DNA from: Acanthochromis polyacanthus | Lineage: Eukaryota; Chordata; Actinopteri; Pomacentridae | Assembly (NCBI RefSeq): GCF_021347895.1 | Contig: NC_067125.1 | Coordinates: 22,803,621 to 22,867,620 of the forward strand | Direction of reading: 5' to 3' | DNA: 64,000 nucleotides | Shown: positions 40,437-52,205 of the stretch, in pieces | Numbering within the stretch: position 1 is the stretch's first letter | Layout: the number at the start of each line of letters is the position of its first letter | Program-made: the position numbers and the translations under genes | The notes under the pieces: model-generated | The model's database searches: none | What the model was told of the DNA's origin: nothing | What the model saw: only the letters and a program-made list of their open reading frames with translations

Positions 40437-40939
40437 CGCTGATAGAGACATAGCTGAAAAAAGGTTGTGTAATAGCGATGGTGACATTGATTCCAACCTA
40501 AAAATAAAACCTACTCTAGTGAGACACTGCAATCAGTTCATGGCTGAGCTTAGGATGTAAAAGGTTATGTTCATCTCCAGTATAGAGTATTCATGAAGCG
40601 ATTAATACATTGGCAGCTGTCTACTGACATATTTAAATACAGCTACTTGGAGAATGTATTGTAGCATTTAGTTGTGGAGCTGTTTGAAGTGTTAACACAA
40701 TGTCCGTCAACAGTTATTTTACAGCGTAATTGTCCGTATGCTTCATGTTTATAGTTGAAGGGTGCATTGGACAAACTTTATTTATAACTCACAAACAACT
40801 TTACACCACAGGGAGTAAAAATTCAAACTATACCATCCAAAGGATTTCTGAGCAGCGAAGACCATCCAACTTTGAAAACTACAAGAAACATTTTGTGGTG
40901 AAACGTCGGTATAAGATCTGAATTCGGGAGGCTTTAGAA

Positions 40940-41130
40940 CCTGAACCCTACAGACCCTGCGCTCCAGGGTTCACATTTCACTTAGTACAAGTTGGCGTTG
41001 CACTCCTCTCCCAATTTGAACCATTACTCCCCGCTTTGTAATCAGCTCCAACAATTATAACCTCGCAGTGCGCCTCTGATTACTGTCCGGGTGTATTTTG
41101 GACTGTTCTGGGAACCCAGGAAAAAAAAGC
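40940..41130. promoter_or_regulatory. Candidate conserved non-coding block
   Basis: A moderate-GC block carrying TTTGTAATCAGCTCCAACAA, CAATTATAACC and CTGATTACTGTCCGG. The TAAT/GATTA-type cores are clustered and there is no open frame. The role is inferred only from composition. Confidence 0.25.
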
Positions 41131-42912
41131 TGATACTGGTCCCAGCAGAACTCTAGGTTACACACATTTACAGTAACCCGTCTCTGTGTGTTTGTGTGTG
41201 GGTTGCCGTTCGTTTGAAGTGCTCATTCCCTCCAAATTACAGTGCTGCCATAATGAAGTATTACCATACGATTCCAAGACAGACCAGTACAAAGAGAGCA
41301 AGTGTGTGTGTGAAGTTGGATGTGTGTTTGCCCTGGACACTTGAGGTGAAAGTTCAACTAGGATGCCCGAGTACAAAGTGTCTACCCAGCCACAGTGCAT
41401 GTCCAAATGTCTCTGTGTGTTTGTTTGTGTTTTATCATACAAGTAAAAAAATAGCTTTTGTGTGTGATGCAGCCCCACTGTGCCGAGGCCTGTTTGAGTG
41501 TGTGTAACAATGCGTATGCTTTAAAGGAAGGCGGTTGCGTGAGGGTCCTCCCAGTTGTGTTTCTAAATGTGTGGAACCACTGGCCAGCTGTGACAAAGCT
41601 CAGTTTGAGCTCACACACACACTTGGAGGTGCAGGCGTCTTTGGCTGCAGGCTGTGTTGGCCTCACCTAAGGCCGCCCTGGGCTGCTGAATGTTGCATGA
41701 GGCCCGGCCGCCTCATGCATACTGCAAGAGCACAAACATGCCATCGGATGATATACATACTGCATTGGCACCTGCACCCACCTTGACTAACAACCATCCA
41801 ATCCATTTTTCATCAACACATGCAGTGGGACGGCTGTTTGAGGACAGGAAGTAGGAGGTGGTAGATGTTTGTCGGTGATGATGTGTCTTGTCCTTTGTTA
41901 TCTCCCTTTCGGCACTCTACACTTTAGGTTTGCAGTGTTTTTGCTAGTTTCTTTGTTCCTGCTGTTTCTGCCCAGGAGAACTGTCCATGTGAGTGCATGA
42001 GCAGCTATTTAAAGTTGCTTTTGTATTTACAATGGATCAGATGTGGAATGTGATGTCTTGACGAATCATTTTGACATTCACACCAACAAACTCCACTCTC
42101 ATCAACCAGCAGCTGCTTTTAGCCAGAAAGGCTCTGATAAAGTTACTTTACACCAAACAGCAGTCAGACAAGAACCTAGGTGTTGAACATTGTGGATAAA
42201 TTAGCAGCTTAAGAGCCAGCAGGCTGTTAGACTTGGCATCTGTGAGTTCAAACATTTGTTTTGATGTGGTGTGAGAGGTACTTAATAAAACAGGCAGAAC
42301 TGTTCATGTTACTACACAGAGTTAAGATGCAAACTAAAGTTTACACCTTAAATGTGAAACTAATTTCTCAGGGTTTATCTCCACAGGAGGTGGTTCAGTG
42401 TGTTTTTGCTTGTCCATTCCCTTTGTGTCTGACAGGACAGATACTCTTTTAATTGAATGTGGTTAGTCAGGCGCCATGTTTTATGTGTTTAACTGCATCG
42501 AGAACCATTTTATTTACACATCAGCTCTGGGTTTTTTTGTTTTACATTAGGTAGAGATTGGTGCTGCCAAATTATAAATTACCTAGATGACCGTACTGTC
42601 CCTGAATGCAACCTGTGTAGACAGTTGAAGCTGCTGCTGCTCTGCTACCATGCTGCTGTCTACTGAGGGACCATTCATTTGCAGAAACATGACTCTAAAG
42701 ATAGTCTAATAGTACTGCATGTCACTGCATCGCCTTTACACAGTGATATGTTAATGTTAATGGCTACCCCCAAGTGGTCAAAAAGTCCAGGAGTTTTCAT
42801 AGAATAAATAACCAAAGAAGTCAGTTTCCATTTTTCTAAATCATTTCATATTGGTGTCACGCTGCACAGAAGAGATTTTGAGCTCTCTCTCCTTCTAGTC
42901 ATGGTTGTGTTG
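41131..42912. other. No gene seen
   Basis: Open frames near 41158-41786 on both strands overlap each other and translate CA/GT-rich DNA, so none is called. No repeat was recognised. Confidence 0.5.
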
Positions 42913-43113
42913 TTTCCGCAGAGGTGCAGGATTCAATACTGCATCAAAAAATGAGACCACAGGTAATGTAGATACAATATTGAAAAAAACACACACAGAG
43001 CCAACTTGTGGTTCAGAGAGTCTAGATGAATTTCTATAGCATTGCCAAAGGAATATTTCAGAGGACTTCTGGATTGACATGCAGTTCTGACAAATACCAT
43101 CAATAATAGAACT
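42913..43113 (+). repeat. Unnamed dispersed repeat, copy 4
   Basis: The first block (TTCCGCAGAGGTGCAGGATT ... AAAAAATGAGACCACAGGT) is decayed. The end block ATACCATCAATAATAGAACT (about 43093) matches that in the 40241-40436 copy. Confidence 0.5.
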
Positions 43114-46100
43114 TCCACGTTAATACACTTGTTTTTTTTTTTTCTCAATAGTGGTCAACAAGTCAAATAATGGTACAACAAAAGAAAGAAAGTGTTGTAG
43201 GTGAATACTAGCAGCATACTTTTCTGTCAGATAGACTCTGAAGCTACTGGAGCCTGTTTGAGCACCTCCAGCCTCCAGCTCCATCCTTCTAACACAACGG
43301 GCTGAAAGCACCCGTGCTGTCACTATAGCTGCTATCAGCTATCATCTCTCGCTCACAGCCACTGACCTATCCAGCTTCTGCATTATAGCTAGCATGCTAA
43401 CAGCAGTGGGGCCAAGCACCCTTTAGCAAGTCTCCCCTGCAAAGCAGAGTCTCCTAAATGAAAACCATTCCCCTCCGCCTGCTTCCCCAGCTCTGCTCGG
43501 AGACAGGAGCCGTGGGGTCAGCAGCTGGTGGAGGATATGGCAATTGTTTATGAAAAAAAATGCTTTCTCAAGCCCACCAAAAACACACACTTGGGGGGAA
43601 AAAAACCTCTGCCCCTGAACCGCCAACAGCTGGGAAGGGTTGGGAGTAGCCTGGAGGCTGGCAAGTCGCCTCCTCCCCTCCGCAGTCCAGATGGGGGAGG
43701 TTAGGCTGAGGCTAGCTGCAGCCCACCCCACCCCTCCCCGCTCTCCCCACCACTTCCCAAACTTCCCATTCCCATTAAGGGGAGGCTGAAGATTGCAGAG
43801 GAAGGGAAAGGAGGAAGAAAAGCAAAATAGCATGACTGCTCTGTTTTTCACCCCCAACCCTCCCTCCGTCTTCAGCCTAATCAAATAAAGCAGGAAGCTT
43901 CCGAGACGGAAGAAGAGTGTTTATTGATATTTGTGTGAGCTCCTTCACCCCCTGTCCTGCCCCTGCTGTTTATTTTCTGTCCACCACTTTTGAAAATTCT
44001 GATATTGTCAATGTTTTCGGCTCATATATCATGACTAACTGACTGTTTGAAAACTGCAGAGGCAAAAAGGTTGTGTTTCTTTCAGCTTCTTACAATGTAC
44101 TATTATCTTAAATTGAGCCACTGGGAAATTATACACTGGCCCGACATCCGTTGCAGAATGGCTATGACCAGTCAATTTATTGTAATAAGAGGGTGTCATA
44201 TGAAATGAAATGGCCTTAAATAAGAATTGATGACCCTCTCATCTATACCATTGGTCGGACATAAAGGCACACATGCTGCTCATACTGGAGCCAAGAAAAT
44301 CCTGTTGAGAGTATTGTGTTACCAGTGCTTACCTTTTAGTGCTTAAAAAGTTGAAATTGCATCTTTAAGTAGCACACAGACTCAACTCAAAAGTGGGCTT
44401 TAAGTGGAAAACTGTGTTGGAAACTGGATGGAAGCTTTAATGCAGATCTTATGGGGAGCATTGCCAAGAGAGAAGCTCAGTCATCCAATGTAAAGGCAGA
44501 CTGATGCAAGGGTTTTAAATCTGGCAACAAGAGTTTCATGCTAAGACAGTCATCTACATTTTCAGGCAGACCTCAGTTGGACTTGAAAGTAATTAGTGCC
44601 ATATATGTTCCAGGGATGGGACTCTACTGTTTGAACAGTATTGAAATAATAAACATTGTGGTAGAAGTATAAAGTGCACTGAACCCAAGGCAGACCCCCG
44701 TCACTTCCTATGTACGCACACGAGCATAGGCTCCAGCAAGTTTCAGACTTTTATAAGGCTTTGTAAAACCCAAGAATAACCACTGGGTAGTTTTACTGAT
44801 GTAAAAATCATCTGCACAGACGTTTGAAAGGAAACCATATTCATTTTAAAGCATCATAATGTGTCGCACACTTTATTGTTGTGATCTGCAGTGTCGAAAC
44901 AGATTGTAGGTTAGGATGCCAAAGTCAGATGTCAGTTTTCCAATGCCAGCACCCAGTCGTCGTCTCTTCAGAGTGCAGTGAACCCTTGTAAAACCTGTTT
45001 GCCACTGCTGAGAGGATCTGGTGTTTGAATGGTGCGCCGCTGAGAAGTTGCCTCGACTAACAAAGGGAAACTTTTTCTTGAACTGCCACTGTGAGAGCCT
45101 GCTTTTTTATTTTCAATGGTCCTTTTGTTAGAGGTCATTGAGAGGCGACAGCTTGATTTCCCCTCAAGCCATCCACATGTGTGAATGTGTGTCTATCTGT
45201 GCTCGTGCTGCTGCTCTCTGACATATCACTCATCGTACTGCTGTGCATGTATGTGTGTGTGTTTCTGGGAAGAGTGCAGTAATCCAACCCTACCTGCAAC
45301 CCTGTGGGCTCGCTGCCTACTGCTCCCTAAAGGTCAGAACTCATGACCTCTGAGGGTTTGGGGCAGATAAGTGTCCTGGGGTGCTGTTGTCTTTCTGCAG
45401 CAACTCTCTCAGCATGCACATCTGACGGCTTCTATTCTCGTACCACGAGATACATAGGTAATAAAGCACCATCTTTTTAAAACCAAAGCATGGACTGCTC
45501 ACTCAGTGAGATGATAGACTCATGAATATAGATTAACACGTCTTTAGATTTCCTGGAAGTATACAGTTTAATATATAAAGAGGGTTTTTTTTTTGTTTCT
45601 TTGTTTGTTTTTTTAGATTAACGGCACATGTTTTTGGTAGAGACAAGCTTTACTCTAAATAAAACAATGAAATGTAGTTATCAACTGGCTATGAGTTAAT
45701 TGATGCTATATCATGATGAAGGAAGCAAGAAAGAAAGAACAGAGTGGATGAAAGACATGAATGATTATGTTTTTTGGCCTGTAACACCATAGGCCCATTC
45801 AAACACAAACACACATGCACACAGACTTCCTAGGGAAAACCATTTGTAGGATGTAATTGTTAGGTAATGGATGCTGGTCTGAGAGGGGTGAGGGGTGAAA
45901 GGTCAGGAGTGTGTTGTTGGGGAGGCCGCAGTCAGCAGCCAATAAACAGGGTCAAATCACGTGTATGTGTGTAGCAGTGTGTGTCAGAAATAAGAACAGC
46001 AAAGCTCGTCAGGCCTTGGTTAAAACATAAGGGCCACTGTTTGGTTTCATAGATACACTGGGACATTTCCAGAGCTCACACGCACACACACCTCCTGGTT

Positions 46101-46842
46101 TCTACAAAAGCAGAAAAAAAAAATCTGTTTCTGTTTCACAATTTGGACATCACTTCATATTACCTGGAACCAGCCTCCCCAAACCCCAGCTGTGTGTCAC
46201 TTTCCAGCACACACACACTCACAGGTGTAATTCTAACCCTCCAGGTCTCCCTCTAAGCCTGCTGCACTCCTCCAGTCCCCTCACCTATTAACATATGTAA
46301 GAGCGACAAGGTCTCACCTTTAATGAGAAAAGCCAGGCCGCCCTGTGAGTTCATTAGCCTTCAGCCGTGTTGAATTAGACGCTGCACAGCCCTGGAGTTT
46401 CTCACACTGCCATCCAGCACGCTGCTCACTTACACGCTGAATATAGCTGCTGCCACCTCAACCTGCAGCACAGCAAGCCAATACATGTACACAGTGGTAG
46501 TGACCATTCCTGCTGTCTGATATGATATATAATATATGAATGACCTATTTTATTTTGTTATTTGTCTCCTGTTGAACTAATAATTGCTCCAATCCATAGA
46601 CTCTTCAACAATCTAAAATAACTTGTTGGCTCAACACAGATTGCATCATTATTGTGTACATGCACGCGTGCCTGAGTGCGTGTGTGTGTAATAAAATTCT
46701 GTTCGGCCAATAAACAACCCTGAACTAGAGGAATTAGCTTTCCTCTTCAGTAGTTGTTCATTTTAATTACTTGTTACTAATAATGCATACTAAAACACTT
46801 GTGTTTAGCTTGATTACTCAGGAAAGGAACATGTTTTACATA
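43114..46842. other. Long stretch without a recognised gene
   Basis: 43430-43900 is GC-rich and purine/pyrimidine-biased; its 153-codon open frame is composition-driven and not called. The block at 46300-46480 has TCATTAGCC and GAATTAGACG cores and may be regulatory. A T-rich interrupted run lies at about 45586-45614. Confidence 0.5.
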
Positions 46843-47194
46843 CACTACTGTTCACAAGTTTGGAGTAACCCAGACAATTCCATGTTTTCCATGAAAACTC
46901 CCACTTTAATCCATGTGCTAACATAACTGCACAAGGGTTTTCTAATCATTAATGAGCCTTTCAGCACCATTAGCTAACACAATGTAGCATTAGAACACAG
47001 GAGTGATGGTTGCTGGAAATGTTCCTCTGTACCTCTATGGAGATATTCCATTCAAAATCAGCTGTTTCCAGCTAGAACAGTCATTTACCACATTAACAAT
47101 GTCTACACTGGATTTATCATTCATTTAATGTTATCTTCATTGAAAAAAAAAGTACTTTCAAAAATAAATGATGCCAAACTTTTGAATGGTAGTG
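46843..47194. mobile_element. Tc1/mariner-type MITE, copy 2 (inverted)
   Basis: It starts CACTACTGTTCACAAGTTTG and ends TTTTGAATGGTAGTG, with TA at the left (46841-46842) and a mutated GA at the right. Its interior is the reverse complement of 4540-4906. No transposase. Confidence 0.85.
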
Positions 47195-49698
47195 GATCTG
47201 AAACAGTGAATACTTTCAAGCATAACCAGCATTTTTACGTTGACATTTACAGTACATTTTTCTTACAACACTTCTGAACCTTTCCATAAATAGGATTATA
47301 AATGCAGGACAGTCAGTTGAGTGTATTGTCATCATACTATGAGTAGTTGTACTTCAGTAAAGGATTTGTGTACTGCTTTTCTTGGTCAGCAGACTTCAAA
47401 TGTGCCAGCCGAAGTTGTTCACAATGACACGTTATTCTGAGTAATTGAACAAACCAGTTAACTACCAAACATGTGCTTGGTGGTCAAGCAGGTAAATCCT
47501 GAAATGACTATAATTAAGTCAATCCACATCGGTAATTGTTTCAGGTGATATAATTACGTTGTAATGTGGTTAAATACCTAATTTCTGAGTGTGCACGCTA
47601 ACAAACGAAGCAAATTAAATTACTTCACAAGCTGTTAGGGCAAACCTTCAATGCTGCATGTTTTTTGTGAGAATTCCTGTAAAGTGATGCAAGACGTGCG
47701 TGTATGTTTGTGTGTATGTGTGTCTTCCCTGTTAGCTCTGTGAATCGGCCTGTAAACAGACACCTATGAGCAGCTGGGCATTTGGCTCCAACACAACTCC
47801 CTCACAGAGAGGAGAAGAACTGTTGACCTCCACACAAACACACACACATGTACAGACAGTGTATGCATGCACCAACAAGCACTACATCACCACACACAGA
47901 CGCACAAACATCCATAAACACTCAGATCCAGTCGACAACACACTCTCACACAAACACATTTCCCTCAGCTCCCACAGGAGACAGACACTGCCATGTTTAC
48001 TGCCTCGCCGGAAACTTTTACAGGAAGGAATGAGAGACCAGCAGCTATCATTCTCTCTCCCTCTTCTCTCTCTTTTTTGTTTCTTTCGGACATCTCTACA
48101 TCAACACTTTGGTCAGTTTATTTGTCCAAGGCAACAACTCAGCAGGTTTTATTGCTCTCCAAATCTAAATCAGGAGGGGGCGTAGGGGACAAATTTCCGG
48201 ATGAAGACGCCAGTGGACACACTCAGGAGAATGTAAACCGGGTCTGGAGCATAAGTGATAACAAATAAGAGATGTGCTCTAGCTGTGAGCTGTACACTCC
48301 AAATGTTTTTGTTTTTACTCTGAAGGACACCGAGGAGTCTGGCTGGAGCTTTGGCCAGGAAAACACTCCAGAAGCTTCCAAACATCGTCGTCCACTCTGT
48401 CTCTCGCTCAAGAGCCGGCTTGTCCTGGCCTTCACACACTCAGAGGAGTGTTGTTTTTTCTTCTTTTTTTTTTTCTGGGGGCTGGGGTGATTCACTGGGT
48501 CTGATGATTCATAGTGAACAGAGCAAGAAGAATATGATGGTACCTTGGGGGCAGGGGAACTAATAATTCCCCCCGTCTGACAAATAACGACATGTAAAGT
48601 TCTATAAATTAAGCAGCCATTAAAACATCTGTATCTACAATTCTTCACAGTATTCAAAGGAAATAAATACCAGGACACAAGTGTTGGACATGCAAGATAA
48701 CAATCGAATCTCAGCTGTAGAGTGTATTTAATCCTAAATGACTAATGCTAGGCTAATGTGTCCGACACTCCCTGTCGCAGTGTTTGATGAATCATGTGGA
48801 GTATTTTAGGTTTCATGTTGTCCTTATATGGAGGAAGGATTTTTACAAGAAGATTGTTTTCTTGACTGTTTTAAACAGAGGAAACCGTAATCTGATCTAT
48901 ACTGCAGTAAACGAATTAAACTGATGAACTAATTAAAATGATTTGTTCAAAGTGGTCCTGTCATTAACCCCTTCCCTGGGTTTGAGAGGCAAGACAGTTT
49001 TTTTTTAAAGAATTGCCAAAGTTATACAATGTACTAGAGCTAGAAATTGTAAAAGCGGAAAGAATCTATGAATTTTCAGCTTTCCAAAAGTCTTTGAAGT
49101 AATCATATGTGACATGCAGTCAGAAAATTATACATTCGAGCTTAAATGAACTATCTAAATCTAAGCTTGAAAGTAAAATTTCATCAGTCACATTGTGTCT
49201 CATTTAAAAAAAGGTGTCAAAAATAAATGATTTGCACCAGATTCTGTTAAAGTGTAAAATAAATAAATGAAAAATTTTGCTTTCCTCAGTGCACCTGAGA
49301 AGCCATGACTGACTCAACTGTGTTGACACAAAACAGTTGAGAAACAAGAACTGAAATAAATGATAGAGACTGAGAATAAAATAAACACTTGATCAATTCA
49401 ATAAATGCAATATGATTCAGTAGCATTATACAGAGGACCAAGTTGGTGGAAGATAAATTCAACGTGTTGAATTGATGGTTTGTAGTGGTTGTAAAAATGG
49501 AAGTGGTAAACTACCTATAATGAGTAGCATTGGTAGCACTTGTGGACATTTGGGAGGATGCTATTCATTTGATTTCAGCTTTATTTAAAAAAAATAATCA
49601 AAGAAGTGTGACTTGTACTGCACTTAATACAAGTTTGAATTCTCTCTCTCAGTAATAATACAAAATACATAATAATACAAATAAAAAACATAATTATG
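47195..49698. other. No gene seen
   Basis: The 139-codon frame at 47766-48185 is a translation of CA-rich and TC-rich DNA and is not called. T-rich runs occur near 48463-48474. The rest is unique-looking. Confidence 0.5.
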
Positions 49699-49770
49699 TT
49701 TCCATCGAGGCGCACGACCTTATATTTCAGTGAAAATGAGCCCACGGTTAGTAAAAATGTGACAGAAGTT
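49699..49770 (+). repeat. Unnamed dispersed repeat, copy 5
   Basis: TTTCCATCGAGGCGCACGAC, CTTATATTTCAGTGAAAATG and AGCCCACGGTTAGTAAAAAT match the order of blocks at 23110. A possibly linked piece (GTTGTGATGTAACAA, 49969) also has a counterpart at 37021. Confidence 0.5.
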
Positions 49771-50188
49771 TAAAAAAGAAAAAAGAGGACTAAAATTATG
49801 CACATAAACATCCCTCTATGCAAAAAGCTTTCTGTTTCAAAAGTTTATTTGCTGGACACCAGATGTCTCCTACTCGACAGAGAAATCCGTTCTCAGTGTT
49901 CTGGAGGCTTCAAGTTACTACATCACACTTAGAGGATGCTGATTGGCTTTCTGACTAGTTGTGATGTAACAAACCTGCAGGCATTGATTTTAGGTGAATG
50001 AAGGGAAACTGTCCTGCTGCAGCAGCTAAATGTGAAAACAGCCTTTGAGTGTGACGTCTGGTTCTGTGGAGCTCCAGCATCCAAAAATGGAGCAAAACAC
50101 ATAATACAGTTTGGAACAGCACAGGCCTTTGTACTTTGTAAATACAGGTCTGAAGTACATTAGTAGTGACACTTAGTTTACTATTTAT

Positions 50189-50942
50189 TAGGGCTGCTTC
50201 TTCACACGGTCATTTTGATTAATTAATTACAAAACAAATAGCGCATTCAAAAAATCACACATTTAATCGCACCTTTCTCAGTTCCCTAATTTCTGCCACC
50301 CCAGTAACACTGATGCACACTCCAGCCCAGTAGGTGGTGATAATGAACCTGAAATCTGTTTGCCAGCCGTGAAGAAGATGCACAGGACACACTGAGTGAT
50401 GTCAGAAAGTTTAGTGAACAGTGAAGGAAGATGAGATCACATTGAGCTTGTTGGGCGGAAAGTTTTCTTTAAAAACTTCCACATAGCAGCTTGGATAGAG
50501 CGTGCTTGTGTGCAAATTGCGCAACAAAGAGTTTACTGATCACCGCAGCACTTCAAGCCAACAGTATCACCTCAATGTAAAACATGTTGCTGTTAGCATC
50601 GGAGCTAGCGTTAGCTAAGACAGTCCTTGTACCAGCAGACGGTGTAGCCATCCCATAATAGATCACTTTTCAAGACATTGAAAGTGCTTGAGTTTACAGA
50701 AAGCCTTAAAATGTTGAATATAATGAACTCTTTGAAATATAAATGAAACAAATATTTTTGCTGCTTAAGTTCATATACATCTATTCATTGATTCAAACAT
50801 CAACCAAAATGTATTTGAATTGAAAAACTTTGCTTATTGTGTCACATGTTGTAATTTGACAAAAATCTGATTAATCATGATTAATTGATAACAAAATTAA
50901 TTCATAAATAATTAGATAATTTTTTAATCGCGCCTCACCACT
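50189..50942. mobile_element. hAT-like non-autonomous element
   Basis: It begins TAGGGCTGCTTC and ends GCGCCTCACCACTA, whose complement starts TAGTGGTGAGG, an imperfect inverted pair. AATTAATCGCG-type sequence lies just inside both ends and AGTAGGTGGTGATAATGAAC is a subterminal block often seen in such elements. The flanks CTATTTAT and CTATTACT are 8 bp with two mismatches, fitting a decayed hAT duplication. No transposase was found. Confidence 0.45.
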
Positions 50943-51829
50943 ACTATTACTGTGTCATTGGAATAAGAACTAAATAAGATGATGCTCATTATTCTTTTTT
51001 AATAACTAAGAATTAAGTGATCTGATCAAAGTGCCCTTTTGAATATACTTGTACCTTTAATTGAAAAAGAGCTCCAAACCCCAAAATATTTGATTGATGA
51101 TGACATGTAGTCCATGTTCATACTTTATTAATTATAACTAGCTGCTGTTTTACTTCTTTTTTATTTATATCCTTTTAACTGACAAATAAAATATACTTGA
51201 TCTGTTCCAGCTGTTTCAGAGCAGCAGTACTTTCACTGTAAAATAAGTCATCGTGTGCAGCTGTTTATCATATTAAATGTCTTCATTGTTTCCATGTTTA
51301 TCTGCGGTTTCTGAGTTCCAGCAGCAGGATCTAATGTTCAGGTGGAGGAGAACTTGTAAATGTGAATTGTGTTGAAGCCTAATTCCAGTAAAGCCTTTCA
51401 ACTCAGAGAAGTTGGAGCACACATACACAGATTTAACAGACACGCGCTCATAAACACACACCATTCTGCTGTTATTGATAGTCAGGAACTGCTCATGTGG
51501 TTCTTTGTGATCTCTTTCTCTAATCTTTGTCTGTTCTTCTATTGTTCACTCTTCTTTACTAATCTCTCCTCTGAGTCGCTCTCCCGCTTGTTTTTTCATC
51601 ACTTTTGAACAAAGTCTTTCTTTATCATTGCTGCCAACAAAAACCAGTTCACTTTTCCTGTCAGTACCAATAGCAGCACTCTGCATAATGACACCCCAAT
51701 TAGATGCTGGTTGGAAATTTTGATCACTGCATCTCATTACAAAGGGAGGAGTGTCTGTGTGTGCGTGTCCGTGTACTTTCATGCCTGTCTGTGTGGGTTC
51801 ATATGTGTTCTTTGCTTTTCTCTGCCACC
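50943..51829. other. No gene seen
   Basis: AT-rich and unique-looking. Short frames only. Confidence 0.5.
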
Positions 51830-51831
51830 AG

Positions 51832-52205
51832 TCACTATTGGCAGGTGTCCTGTTCAGGACCCAAGGAAGTTCAGTGTTAAATGTAAAGTTTGTAAGTCAG
51901 TGACTATGGTAGAACCAGAACAGCTCATACCCAGTATTGCAGAGCTGGCTGCACATGGTCAGAGCATCATTCCTTCGTAGAACATGCTGCAGCTAAAAAC
52001 CTCACCCATGATTATCTAAAATGTAGAGACACACAGAGAGCCAACACTGTGTTACTCTGTAAGCACTGCAAACTAGAAGCGGCTGATCATGCCAGTACAA
52101 CTCCTGCCTGGGCACTTAAAGAGAAAGGATCCAAAAGTGCTTTGCCCGGGCTGCAGCAACAGACACACTGTCCTGTTTACTTTGTCCCCAGCCAAGCATG
52201 ACATA
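51832..52205 (+). pseudogene. Possible decayed coding segment with three CxxC pairs
   Basis: After a good acceptor-like sequence (TTTTCTCTGCCACCAG, ending 51831) a frame reads CPVQDPRKFSVKCKVCKSVT and then stops at 51978-51980. In a second frame nearby there is LLCKHCKLEAADHA (about 52050-52090). In a third, KVLCPGCSNRHTVLF (about 52135-52180). Three CxxC pairs in different frames within 350 bp suggest a shifted zinc-ribbon-type coding region. I do not recognise the family, and chance is possible. A donor-like GTAAGT also sits inside at about 51893. Confidence 0.3.

Noticed and set aside
43423..43884. 153-codon minus-strand frame
   Set aside because: Composition-biased sequence with no known domain in a GC-rich purine/pyrimidine region; lack of stops is expected from composition.
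47766..48185. 139-codon plus-strand frame
   Set aside because: Mostly threonine/histidine and serine/leucine runs from CA-rich and TC-rich DNA.
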